A stretch of DNA of 64,000 bases, taken from contig UCKM01000010.1 in assembly GCA_900473175.1 (NCBI GenBank), positions 1-64,000 on the forward strand. Direction: 5' to 3'. The position numbers and the translations under genes are program-made. The stretch is from Hyphomicrobiales bacterium. GTDB lineage: Bacteria; Pseudomonadota; Alphaproteobacteria; Rhizobiales; Rhizobiaceae. The notes beneath the pieces are model-generated. The model did not search any database, had not been told where the DNA came from, and worked only from the letters and a program-made list of their open reading frames with translations. Positions 1 through 7,615 of the stretch are shown here, one piece after another (positions within the stretch are counted from its first letter, which is position 1; each line of letters opens with the position of its first letter).

Positions 1-1363
1 CGGCCGCTTCCGCCGCATCGAATGCTTCGGTAATGCCGCAAAGAGGAGCTATGCCTTTTGCCATCAGCCCAGCCATATATTCCTCCGGAATATTCTCCGG
101 CAGGGAGGCGACAATGGCGCCCTTGGCCCTATTGGTGCTAAGGGCATTTTCAAAACCGCGGACCGTCGACCACCAGTCCACATCCGAACAGCGATCCTTG
201 CGCGGGAAATCCAGCACGAGGCAGCTCAGCGAGAATCCGCCTGACACCATGGCGGTGAAGGTATCGGTCAACGCGGGCTCGTTGTTCCAGATGAAGGTGT
301 GGTAGTCGAGCGGATTGGCGACCGCCACGAGCGGCCCGAGCGTCGCTTTGACCTTGGCGCGATGCTCGGGCGTCAGGGCCGGAAACCCGACGGAGCGACC
401 CTCGGCGCTATCGGCCATCACGGAAGCCTCGCCGCCGGAGCAACTCATAGAACAAAGCGTATTGCCGTCGAGCGGCCCATGAACGTGGAGAAGCTTCAAC
501 GTCTCCATGAACGAGGCGATCGAGTTGACGCGGGCAATGCCGAGCCGCTTCAGAAATGCGTCGGACGCGGCATCGGAGCCTGCGAGCGAGGCCGTATGCG
601 AAACTGTCGCTGCGCGCGCTTGTGCTGAGCGGCCAACCTTCATGGCAACGATCGGCTTACCGAGTTCGCGTGCTCGCCGCGCGAGGGCCTCGAACTTTGG
701 CGCCGATTGGAAGGCTTCGATGTGGAGGCCAAGGGCCGTGACCCGCTCGTCTTCAAGGAGCGCGATCGCCATGTCGGGCAAGCCGGTCTGCGCCTGGTTG
801 CCGGCGGTCATGACGTGGGCGATGGGCAGTCCACGGGTCTGCATCGTCATATTGATGGCGATATTGGACGATTGGGTGATGATCGCAACCCCGCGCTCAT
901 CGGGGCCGAGCCTGCGCCCGCCATGCTGGTCTGGCCAGAGGAGGGCGCCGTCGCAGTAGTTGATCAGGCCGTAGCAGTTCGGCCCGATGATCGGCATGTC
1001 GCCGGCGGCTTCGACCAATTCGTCCTGCAGCCTCGCGCCATCGGCATCGTCGGCACCCGCTTCAAGAAAGCCGGAAGCGTAGCAGACCGCGACACCCGCC
1101 CCGGCATCGCGCAAATCACGTACGATATCGAGGGTGAGAAAGCGGTTCACGCCGACGAACGCAGCATCAGGACTGCCGGGAAGATCCGCGACTGAGCGAT
1201 AGACCTTCAGTCCGAGAATCTCGTCGTGTTTCGGATGCACCGGCCATATTTCGCCGGTGAATCCCATTTTCTGCGATTGCTTGATGACTTCGATGGCCTG
1301 GAGACCACCGAAGACGGCAATGGTTTTCGGGCGAAGCAGACGATCGAGTTTATGCGATGCCAT
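1..1363 (-). CDS. NDP-forming acyl-CoA synthetase, partial (C-terminal part lies beyond the left edge)
   Basis: I translated the minus strand from the ATG at 1363; the frame stays open for 454 codons to the window edge, so the C-terminal part is missing. The N-terminus (MASHKLDRLLRPKTIAVFGG) is a CoA-binding Rossmann domain; a succinyl-CoA-ligase-like flavodoxin domain follows with IIGPNCYG and then SHTASLAGSD, whose His is the family's phosphorylated residue. The family converts acid + CoA + NTP to acyl-CoA + NDP + phosphate. It follows the acyl-CoA dehydrogenase by 11 bases and is last in the carnitine operon seen here. Substrate is not visible; gamma-butyrobetaine or crotonobetaine is my inference from neighbours. 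Confidence 0.85.
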   Translation of the reverse strand, partial: MASHKLDRLLRPKTIAVFGGLQAIEVIKQSQKMGFTGEIWPVHPKHDEILGLKVYRSVADLPGSPDAAFVGVNRFLTLDIVRDLRDAGAGVAVCYASGFLEAGADDADGARLQDELVEAAGDMPIIGPNCYGLINYCDGALLWPDQHGGRRLGPDERGVAIITQSSNIAINMTMQTRGLPIAHVMTAGNQAQTGLPDMAIALLEDERVTALGLHIEAFQSAPKFEALARRARELGKPIVAMKVGRSAQARAATVSHTASLAGSDAASDAFLKRLGIARVNSIASFMETLKLLHVHGPLDGNTLCSMSCSGGEASVMADSAEGRSVGFPALTPEHRAKVKATLGPLVAVANPLDYHTFIWNNEPALTDTFTAMVSGGFSLSCLVLDFPRKDRCSDVDWWSTVRGFENALSTNRAKGAIVASLPENIPEEYMAGLMAKGIAPLCGITEAFDAAEAA

Positions 1364-1374
1364 CAAATGCTCCG

Positions 1375-2538
1375 TTACGCGCCGTACGGACGGAGCAGGG
1401 CGCGGGAAATGATATGCCGCTGAATTTCGGACGTGCCTTCCCAGATGCGCTCGACACGGGCGTCACGCCAGATACGCTCAAGCGGCAGATCGTCCATCAG
1501 GCCCATGCCCCCATGAATTTGGATCGCTTCGTCAGCAACGAAGGCAAGCATCTCCGTCGCCTTGAGCTTGGCCATTGCCATATCCTGATCGGTGACCGTG
1601 CCCTGATCGAACTTCCACCCAGCTTCGAACGTCAACAGGTCGGCGGCTTTCAATTCGGTCGCCATATCCGCCAGCTTGAATGAAACGCCCTGGAACTTGC
1701 CGATCTGCTGACCGAATTGCTGGCGCTGCGCCGCATACTCGATCGCATGCCCAAGCGCCCGTTCGGCCCGGCCGAGACAGGTCGCGGCGACCTGGAGGCG
1801 CGTTGCACCAAGCCAGGTGTTCGCTACTTCGAAGCCTTTGTGTACTTCGCCGAGGATCGATTCCTGCGGAAGACGGCAATCATCGAACTCGACGATGGCG
1901 TTCGTATAACCGCGATGCGAGACGTTGCGGTAACCCTCGCGGATCGTCATGCCGGGATGCCCCTTGTCGACGAAGAACGCGGTGATCTTCTTTTTCTTGC
2001 CCCGGGCTGTCTCTTCCTCGCCGGATGCAACGAAGAGAATGACGAAATCGGCTTCCAGCGCGTGGCTTATGAAATGCTTGGTGCCATTGACGACCCAATC
2101 GCCACCCTTCTCGACCGCTGTCGCCTTCATGCCGCGCAGGTCCGAACCGGCACCCGGCTCGGTCATCGCGAGGCAATCCGATTTTTCGCCACGAATACAG
2201 GGATATAGATACTTTTCCTTCTGGGCGTCCGTGCCGGCGAGCAGGATGTTGGACGGCCGTCCGACGCAGGTCCAGTGCAGCGCATAATTGGCGCGGCCAA
2301 GCTCCTTTTCGTAAAGCAGCCAGGTTACCGTATCGAGGCCCGCACCGCCGACGGATGCCGGCATGTTCGCCGCGTAAAGACCGGCTTCGATGGCTTTCTG
2401 CTTCAACTCGTCAGCGAGTTCCTTGCGCAAGATACCCGTGCGCTCGACCTCTGCCTCGTGGGGGTAGAGTTCGTTCTCGACAAAGGCGCGTGTCGTGTCG
2501 ACAATCAGCCTTTGCTCCTCCGAAAGACCGAAATCCAT
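1375..2538 (-). CDS. acyl-CoA dehydrogenase
   Basis: A 387-residue flavoprotein of normal length for the acyl-CoA dehydrogenase family. Visible landmarks are the FAD/substrate loop AMTEPGAGSD, the helical C-terminal domain with QIHGGMGLMDD, and WEGTSEIQR, whose Glu is the usual catalytic base. I chose the ATG at 2538 over longer in-frame starts because AAGGGG precedes it and MDFGLSEEQ is the family N-terminus. Only 4 bases separate it from the carnitine dehydrogenase stop, so the ribosome-binding site lies inside that gene's lysine codons. It would oxidise an acyl-CoA to the enoyl-CoA, passing electrons to ETF; with the downstream CoA ligase it suggests activation and desaturation of a betaine such as gamma-butyrobetaine. 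Confidence 0.9.
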   Translation of the reverse strand: MDFGLSEEQRLIVDTTRAFVENELYPHEAEVERTGILRKELADELKQKAIEAGLYAANMPASVGGAGLDTVTWLLYEKELGRANYALHWTCVGRPSNILLAGTDAQKEKYLYPCIRGEKSDCLAMTEPGAGSDLRGMKATAVEKGGDWVVNGTKHFISHALEADFVILFVASGEEETARGKKKKITAFFVDKGHPGMTIREGYRNVSHRGYTNAIVEFDDCRLPQESILGEVHKGFEVANTWLGATRLQVAATCLGRAERALGHAIEYAAQRQQFGQQIGKFQGVSFKLADMATELKAADLLTFEAGWKFDQGTVTDQDMAMAKLKATEMLAFVADEAIQIHGGMGLMDDLPLERIWRDARVERIWEGTSEIQRHIISRALLRPYGA

Positions 2539-2542
2539 GACG

Positions 2543-3607
2543 TTACCCCTTCTTCTTCTTAGGCTTGCTGGCCTTTGCCTTGTCAGCTGCTTTGGATGTG
2601 ACCGGCTTCTGTGCCAGTTTCGACAGACGCTTGGTGTAATCCTTGTAGAGAGCGCCAGCACCCCATCCCTTGCCCTTGTTCTGGCGCGACAAGGCTTCCA
2701 TGATGGCGACTAGATTGTCATCGCGGATGCGCTCTAGTTCGCGGATCGACAGGCCATGCGCCTGTTCGTCGGACTGATTGGCGATCTTGTCCACCAGTTC
2801 ATCCGTCAGTTCCGGTACATCCATCAGCTTGGTCCAAGGCCACGAAAGGCACGGGCCGAACTGGGCGATGAAGTGGCGCATGCCGGCTTCGCCGCCAGCG
2901 ACGCGGTAGACCTGGAACATGCCCATCTGCGCCCAACGGATGCCGAACGAATAGCGCATGATGTCGTCAAGCTCTTCGACGGTGGTAATGTCATCCTTGA
3001 TCAGCCAAAGTGATTCGCGCCAGACGGCCTCAAGCAGGCGGTCACCGACGAACGCTTCGATTTCCTTGCGGATCACCACCGGCTTCATGCCGATCGACGC
3101 GTAAAGTTCGCGTGCTTTTGCAATAGCTTCAGGTGAAGTCTGCTTGCCGCCAACAATCTCAACCAGGGGCAACAGGTAGACGGGGTTGTAGGGATGGCCG
3201 ACGACAAGTCGCTCCGGATGCTTCATCGCTGTCTGCATGTCGGAGGGAAGGATACCTGACGTCGATGAACCGACGATCGCATCGACTGCCGCATGCTTGT
3301 CGATTTCAGCCAGCACCTTGTGCTTGACTTCCAGCCGCTCCGGCACGCTCTCCTGAATGAAATCGGCGCCGGCGACTGCTTCGGCGATTGTCTTGGCAAA
3401 TGTCAGCTTGCCTTCCTTCGGCAGGCCATCCGGCAGCATGGTCTTATAAGCGCGGCGTGAATTCTTCATCACCTCACTGACCTTGCGCTCGGCTTCGGGA
3501 TCCGGATCGAAGATCGAGACGTCAACCCCGTTGAGAAGAAGGCGCGCTACCCAGCCTGCACCGATAACACCGCCGCCAATGGCCGCGGCCTTGCGAATTC
3601 CACCCAT
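2543..3607 (-). CDS. cdhA: L-carnitine 3-dehydrogenase (3-hydroxyacyl-CoA dehydrogenase fold)
   Basis: This is a 354-residue NAD-dependent dehydrogenase. The N-terminus has the nucleotide-binding glycines GGGVIGAGW and an acidic residue after IFDPDPE; VVGHPYNPVYL carries the His of the hydroxyacyl-CoA dehydrogenase dyad. Carnitine dehydrogenases of this type oxidise L-carnitine to 3-dehydrocarnitine. The neighbouring cleavage enzyme and thioesterase are the next two steps, which is the main support for the substrate. The protein ends in a lysine-rich tail (KPKKKKG) instead of the fused thioesterase domain known in some rhizobial enzymes. An alternative ATG lies at 3622; I prefer 3607 because AAAGG sits 7 bases upstream and the protein then matches family N-termini. 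Confidence 0.85.
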   Translation of the reverse strand: MGGIRKAAAIGGGVIGAGWVARLLLNGVDVSIFDPDPEAERKVSEVMKNSRRAYKTMLPDGLPKEGKLTFAKTIAEAVAGADFIQESVPERLEVKHKVLAEIDKHAAVDAIVGSSTSGILPSDMQTAMKHPERLVVGHPYNPVYLLPLVEIVGGKQTSPEAIAKARELYASIGMKPVVIRKEIEAFVGDRLLEAVWRESLWLIKDDITTVEELDDIMRYSFGIRWAQMGMFQVYRVAGGEAGMRHFIAQFGPCLSWPWTKLMDVPELTDELVDKIANQSDEQAHGLSIRELERIRDDNLVAIMEALSRQNKGKGWGAGALYKDYTKRLSKLAQKPVTSKAADKAKASKPKKKKG

Positions 3608-3662
3608 TCTAGAGCCTTTCATGCTTACCCTGAATTATTCTGCCGGTGATGGCAAAAGGCTC

Positions 3663-4568
3663 TCACCAGCCCTTTGTCAGTTTCATGCGTTCGCGGACAT
3701 CGTTTGGTCCGAGAATTTTTGCACCCATGCCTTCGGCAACCTTGACTGCCCGCTCGACCAGCGGGCCATTTGTGGCAAGCACGCCCTTGTCGAGCCAGAT
3801 ATTGTCTTCGAGGCCAACGCGTATATTGCCGCCGGCAAGCATCGCCATCGCCGCATAGGGCATCTGGTTGCGGCCGATCGAGAACGCCGAGAAGGTCCAG
3901 TTCGATGGCAGGTTGTTGGTGAGGGCAAGGAGCGTATTGATATCGTCTGGCGCACCCCACGGAATGCCCATGCAAAGCTGGACCATCACCGGATCTTCAA
4001 GCAGTTTCTGATCGTAGAGCCATTTGGCAAGGAGGAGGTGACCGGTGTCGAAGATTTCGACCTCTGGACGCACACCGAGCGCCTTGATCTGGGCCGCCAT
4101 GGCCTTCAACATGGCAGGCGTGTTGGTCATTACATAGTCGCCTTCGCCGAAATTCATCGTTCCGCAATCGAGCGTGCAGATTTCCGGACGAAGTTTTGCC
4201 ACGTGCACCAGCCGCTCGGTCGCACCGGCCATGTCCGTGCCGTTGGGCGAGGGCGGCATCGGCTGCTCGACGCTGCCGAGCGTGAGGTCGCCGCCCATGC
4301 CGGCGGTCAGGTTCAAGACCATGTCGACGCCGGATGCCTTGATATGTTCGACGACTTCCGCATAGAGCGCGACGTCGCGCGAGCCCTTGCCGGTCTTAGG
4401 GTCGCGGACGTGGATGTGGGCGATGGCGGCGCCGGCATTGGCTGCGGCGATACATTCATCGGCAATCTGGCGCGGGGTGACCGGCACCTTGTCTGAACGG
4501 CTTGTGGTATCGCCCGCGCCGGTTACGGCACAGGTAATGAATACTTCGCGATTAGGGGTAAGTCCCAT
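3663..4568 (-). CDS. cdhC: 3-dehydrocarnitine cleavage enzyme (beta-keto acid cleavage enzyme, BKACE/DUF849)
   Basis: A 301-residue TIM-barrel protein of the BKACE family. [12 protein letters not shown] near the N-terminus and HIHVRD (zinc-binding histidines) are family signatures. Members react a beta-keto acid with acetyl-CoA; with 3-dehydrocarnitine the products are betainyl-CoA and acetoacetate. The gene lies first in the minus-strand operon, 55 bases before carnitine dehydrogenase, and opposite a CdhR-type regulator, which fits dehydrocarnitine as substrate. The ATG at 4568 is supported by GGGAG 8-10 bases upstream; the extra residues of the longer frame are not family-like. Family assignment is firm, substrate is inferred from context. 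Confidence 0.87.
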   Translation of the reverse strand: MGLTPNREVFITCAVTGAGDTTSRSDKVPVTPRQIADECIAAANAGAAIAHIHVRDPKTGKGSRDVALYAEVVEHIKASGVDMVLNLTAGMGGDLTLGSVEQPMPPSPNGTDMAGATERLVHVAKLRPEICTLDCGTMNFGEGDYVMTNTPAMLKAMAAQIKALGVRPEVEIFDTGHLLLAKWLYDQKLLEDPVMVQLCMGIPWGAPDDINTLLALTNNLPSNWTFSAFSIGRNQMPYAAMAMLAGGNIRVGLEDNIWLDKGVLATNGPLVERAVKVAEGMGAKILGPNDVRERMKLTKGW

Positions 4569-4592
4569 AGCTCTGCTCCCATATTTTTCGTT

Positions 4593-4606
4593 GGCGTGAT
4601 CATGCC
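4593..4606. promoter_or_regulatory. candidate CdhR operator in the divergent cdhC/cdhR promoter region
   Basis: The 80-base gap between the divergent starts holds GGCGTGATCATGCC, a 14-base palindrome with one mismatched pair around a TGATCA core. It lies inside a wider inverted repeat, TTGGC at 4591-4595 and GCCAA at 4613-4617. The position suits a regulator controlling both directions; binding is inferred only. Confidence 0.4.
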
Positions 4607-4648
4607 TCGATTGCCAAACCATGCTTTGCGATATACGAAGCGTAATTG

Positions 4649-5629
4649 ATGAATAGCGAAATGTCGCCACTCTTTTTGCCCAACACTCACGCGCTGGACG
4701 TCACCGTACTCGTCTTTAGCGGGGCCTCGTTGATGTGCGTCGCCTCGACGATAGATCCGATGCGCGCCGCCAATCGCGTTTCAGGCAGCAACCTGTTCAA
4801 ATGGCGAATCGTCTCGCTTGATGGCGAGCCAGCGATGATGACATGCGGACTGCCAATCGCGGTATCCGGCTCATTCGATACATCAGGAAAAGGCGATATG
4901 CTTCTGGTTATAGGTGGTTTTGGCACGTCGGATATTGCCCGCACGACGTTCACGGCCAATCTGCGGCGCGCGGTCCATCATTACCAGATGATCGGAGGCA
5001 TCGAAGCAGGCTCGTGGCTTCTTGGCCGCGCCGGATTGCTTTCAGGGCGCAAGGCCACGACGCATTGGGAGGACATGGAAGAATTTACCGCGGAGTTTCC
5101 CGATACCGATGTGCGGCCCGATCGCTATGTGATCGACGGACCGGTCTTCACCAGCGGTGGTGCGTCGCCAACCTTCGATCTGATGCTGCATTTGATCCGT
5201 TCGCGCTACGGCATGTCCGTGGCACTCGATGTGGCGAGCGTCTTCATCTATGACGAAGCCCACACCTCAAGTGATGCACAGCCGCTTGTGTCCCTCGGAC
5301 GCCTCGACGATGTACATCCGAAACTTGCAAGCGCCATCCGCTTGATGGAAGCCCATATCGATGCGCCGCTGACGATCGGAGCAATTGCCAAGCGTTGCGG
5401 CCTGAGCGCGCGGAGCCTTGAGAAGATCTTTGCAAAGGCAGTCGGCGAGGGCCCCGGGCGCTATTATCTGCGCTTGCGCCTGAAGGTGGCGCGCCGGCTA
5501 ATCACCGACACGAAGTCGCCCCTGGCCGATATCGCCGCGCGAACCGGGTTCTCGTCCGCAGCCGCGTTTACCCGCACATTCAGGAGCTTCGAAGGTAAGC
5601 CGCCGAGTGCGTTCCGGCCAAATCATTGA
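4649..5629 (+). CDS. cdhR: GlxA-family AraC-type transcriptional regulator, CdhR-like
   Basis: A 326-residue regulator with an N-terminal DJ-1/class-I glutamine-amidotransferase-like sensor domain ([12 protein letters not shown], then [14 protein letters not shown] and [11 protein letters not shown]) and a C-terminal AraC helix-turn-helix pair ([19 protein letters not shown], then [18 protein letters not shown]). The spot that holds a Cys in active DJ-1 enzymes reads GGIEAGSW, so it is a ligand sensor, not an enzyme. Regulators of this group (CdhR, GbdR) respond to carnitine or glycine betaine. It is divergent from the dehydrocarnitine-cleavage operon. A TTG lies at 4646 and a further ATG at 4661; no strong ribosome site decides between them. 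Confidence 0.85.
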   Translation: MNSEMSPLFLPNTHALDVTVLVFSGASLMCVASTIDPMRAANRVSGSNLFKWRIVSLDGEPAMMTCGLPIAVSGSFDTSGKGDMLLVIGGFGTSDIARTTFTANLRRAVHHYQMIGGIEAGSWLLGRAGLLSGRKATTHWEDMEEFTAEFPDTDVRPDRYVIDGPVFTSGGASPTFDLMLHLIRSRYGMSVALDVASVFIYDEAHTSSDAQPLVSLGRLDDVHPKLASAIRLMEAHIDAPLTIGAIAKRCGLSARSLEKIFAKAVGEGPGRYYLRLRLKVARRLITDTKSPLADIAARTGFSSAAAFTRTFRSFEGKPPSAFRPNH

Positions 5630-5727
5630 CGGGCGAACCGCCGCGGCACGTCGCTTTTGACACAGCGCCGGGCCATCAACCCATGTTTCAAATCGCGCGT
5701 TCGTGTCGCGCACGCCAGGAGAAATCG

Positions 5728-6219
5728 ATGTCCGCTCATAATCCAGATGGTGAACTGTACCATTCCGCCCTGATTCCAATCGAAAAGGAATGGATCGACT
5801 ACAACGGTCATCTGAACATGGCCTATTACAACGTGGTGTTTGACCGGGGCGGCGACGAGTTTCTTGCTGAGCTCGGCTTTGGTCCGAAATACGCTGCGGA
5901 GCGCAAACTGACGATCTACACAGCCGAAGTGCACATTTGCTATGTGCAGGAGCTTCATCTCGATGATGTCGTCACGGTGACAAGCCAGCTGATCGATTAC
6001 GATGGCAAGCGCCTGCATACGTATAATGAAATCATTCACAAGGATGGATGGGTTGCCGCGACCTGTGAGGTATTGTCCCTTCACGTCGATATGAGCGGTC
6101 CGAAGGTAAGCCCATTCCCGGAAGACGTCCTGCCAAAGCTTGAATTCTACAAGCAGGCCCATGCGAAGTTGCCGGTTCCGGCGCGCGTCGGGCGAACGAT
6201 CGGGATCAAGAGGAAATAA
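5728..6219 (+). CDS. cdhB: hot-dog fold acyl-CoA thioesterase, probable betainyl-CoA thioesterase
   Basis: A 163-residue single hot-dog domain of the 4HBT type. DYNGHLNMAYY is the family active-site region (acid then N-G-H-x-N on the long helix). In carnitine catabolism a thioesterase of this type hydrolyses betainyl-CoA to glycine betaine and CoA. It lies about 100 bases downstream of the cdhR-like gene on the same strand. I chose 5728 because AGGAG precedes it by 7 bases; the longer frame upstream lacks family sequence. In several rhizobia the same domain is fused to carnitine dehydrogenase; here it is separate. Substrate is inferred from neighbours. Confidence 0.82.
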   Translation: MSAHNPDGELYHSALIPIEKEWIDYNGHLNMAYYNVVFDRGGDEFLAELGFGPKYAAERKLTIYTAEVHICYVQELHLDDVVTVTSQLIDYDGKRLHTYNEIIHKDGWVAATCEVLSLHVDMSGPKVSPFPEDVLPKLEFYKQAHAKLPVPARVGRTIGIKRK

Positions 6220-6294
6220 AGTTTCGAGTCTCTGACTCATCTGATTGCAATGGTGCCAAGCGTGGTTCGACCCATCACAAAGCCCTTCCCTTTC

Positions 6295-6342
6295 CGTCAT
6301 CCTCGGGCTTGACCCGAGGACCCATGGCAAATGGGGATGACG
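6295..6342. repeat. palindromic intergenic repeat, left copy
   Basis: Outer arms CGTCATCC (6295-6302) and GGATGACG (6335-6342) are perfect complements, and inside them CCTCGGG...CCCGAGG forms a second nested stem. The GTCATCCTCGGG-type palindrome is a commonly dispersed alphaproteobacterial intergenic repeat. The 333-base gap 6220-6552 holds this element, its inverted partner at 6452-6492 and no coding frame I can support. Confidence 0.7.
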
Positions 6343-6451
6343 ATCTATCGATAAAGTCTCAAAACATTCCAAGGGGTGGAAACGATAGTGATTTAGGCCA
6401 TTGAGGCATGTTCCACTGGAAAGCGTCATCAGGGCGGCTATCTCAACGCTG

Positions 6452-6492
6452 CTCAGTCGTGGGTCCTCGGGTCAGGCCCGAGGATGACTGAG
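6452..6492. repeat. palindromic intergenic repeat, right copy in inverse orientation
   Basis: Arms CTCAGTC (6452-6458) and GACTGAG (6486-6492) enclose CCTCGGG...CCCGAGG. The core GGTCCTCGGGTC...CCCGAGGATGAC is the reverse complement of the left copy at 6295, so the two could pair across about 110 bases as well as fold separately. It lies between the convergent thioesterase and LysR genes and may act as a transcription end or a mobile relic. Confidence 0.65.
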
Positions 6493-6552
6493 AGGTTGGC
6501 GCATTACGATATCGGATTGACTGAACCACGCACCAACTGAGTGCAGCGCAAT

Positions 6553-7449
6553 TTACGCGCCAAACTGCTCGACGAGCCAGCGTTCGAATTGGCGGATTCG
6601 CGCTTCGCCAACGCGCTCCTTGCGGCAAATCATGTACCAGGCACCGGGTTGCGGCACCTTGAGGGGGACCGGCGCAACAAGCCGGCCGGCCTTCACGTCA
6701 TCGGCAACGAGAAAATCAGGCGCGACCGCCAGGCCCTGACCGTCGAGTGCTGATTGGAGTGCGGCAAGGTAGGTATCGAACTTCAATGTCACCGTCTGGC
6801 CTGTATCGGCGATATTGGCGGCTTCGAGCCAGGTTCCCCAGTCCTCGGGTGCGGTGTAAAGGGCAAGGCGCGGCACCTTGTTGAGCCCTTTCGCACCCGA
6901 ATCCCCGCCCATGCGCGCCGCCACCTGAGGGCTGCATACCGGATACATGTCCGCCTTGATCAGCAGCCTGTAGTGCAGGTTCAGCCGTTCCGGCCGGGTG
7001 GTATGGATTATACCGATATCCGAACTGTCGATATTCAGCTCCCAATCGAGCTGGCTGGTACCGATGCGGATGGCGAGATTGGGATTGACCTTGCGGAAAT
7101 CCGTGAGCCGTGGAATGAGCCAGCGGATGGCGAAGGTCGCATAGGTTTCGAGCGCCAGATCGTCCGTTGTGCCGAGACGGTTGATCAGCGCCGTGCCCCG
7201 CGCAATCTTTTCGAAGGCATCGCGCATGTAGGGGTAATAAAGCGTTCCTGCATCGGTCAGTGAAACGCCGCGCGGCAGGCGTTCAAACAGTTTGACGCCC
7301 AGTATGGTTTCAAGCTCGGAAATGCGGTGGCTGATTGCCGATTGCGTCACGCCCAGTTCATCGCCGGCAAGCCGGAAACTCAAAAGCCGCGCCGAAGCCT
7401 CGAACGCCCGCAAGGAGCCAAGCGGGGGTATGCGAGGTTTGGACATCAT
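6553..7449 (-). CDS. LysR-family transcriptional regulator, GcvA-like
   Basis: A 298-residue LysR protein. The N-terminal winged helix (LGSLRAFEASARLLSF, then ELGVTQSAISHRISELE) and the ensuing LFERLPRGVSLTDAG are typical of the GcvA subgroup, followed by a periplasmic-binding-protein-like effector domain. It is divergently transcribed from the Rieske oxygenase operon with 166 bases between starts, so it is the likely local regulator of glycine betaine demethylation. The effector is unknown. Two adjacent ATG codons (7449, 7446) are equally possible starts; no strong ribosome site is visible. Confidence 0.88.
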   Translation of the reverse strand: MMSKPRIPPLGSLRAFEASARLLSFRLAGDELGVTQSAISHRISELETILGVKLFERLPRGVSLTDAGTLYYPYMRDAFEKIARGTALINRLGTTDDLALETYATFAIRWLIPRLTDFRKVNPNLAIRIGTSQLDWELNIDSSDIGIIHTTRPERLNLHYRLLIKADMYPVCSPQVAARMGGDSGAKGLNKVPRLALYTAPEDWGTWLEAANIADTGQTVTLKFDTYLAALQSALDGQGLAVAPDFLVADDVKAGRLVAPVPLKVPQPGAWYMICRKERVGEARIRQFERWLVEQFGA

Positions 7450-7466
7450 GGCGTGGAACCTTGTCG

Positions 7467-7547
7467 AGATTAGACGGGTGAGAATAATTCATGTCTTTAT
7501 GAGCAACCATCGCTTGAATGCCGCCCAATGCGGAATCATTCTAATCT
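7467..7547. promoter_or_regulatory. inverted repeat in the LysR/Rieske divergent promoter region
   Basis: AGATTAGA at 7467-7474 is matched by its exact complement TCTAATCT at 7540-7547. Inside them AGAATAATTC (7481-7490) and GAATCATTCT (7533-7542) are complementary at 9 of 10 bases. A LysR tetramer commonly binds paired half-sites in such a divergent gap, so these are candidate sites for the adjacent regulator. Confidence 0.4.
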
Positions 7548-7615
7548 GCGACGCACCTCAGAAACAAGACAGCGAAAATGAGAGCGTTCTGAAACAATCT
7601 TTTTCGGAGAATGAT

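Noticed and set aside
3483-4496. 337-codon plus-strand open frame
   Set aside because: It lies opposite the carnitine dehydrogenase and dehydrocarnitine-cleavage genes, which have clear family motifs; the frame's product has none.
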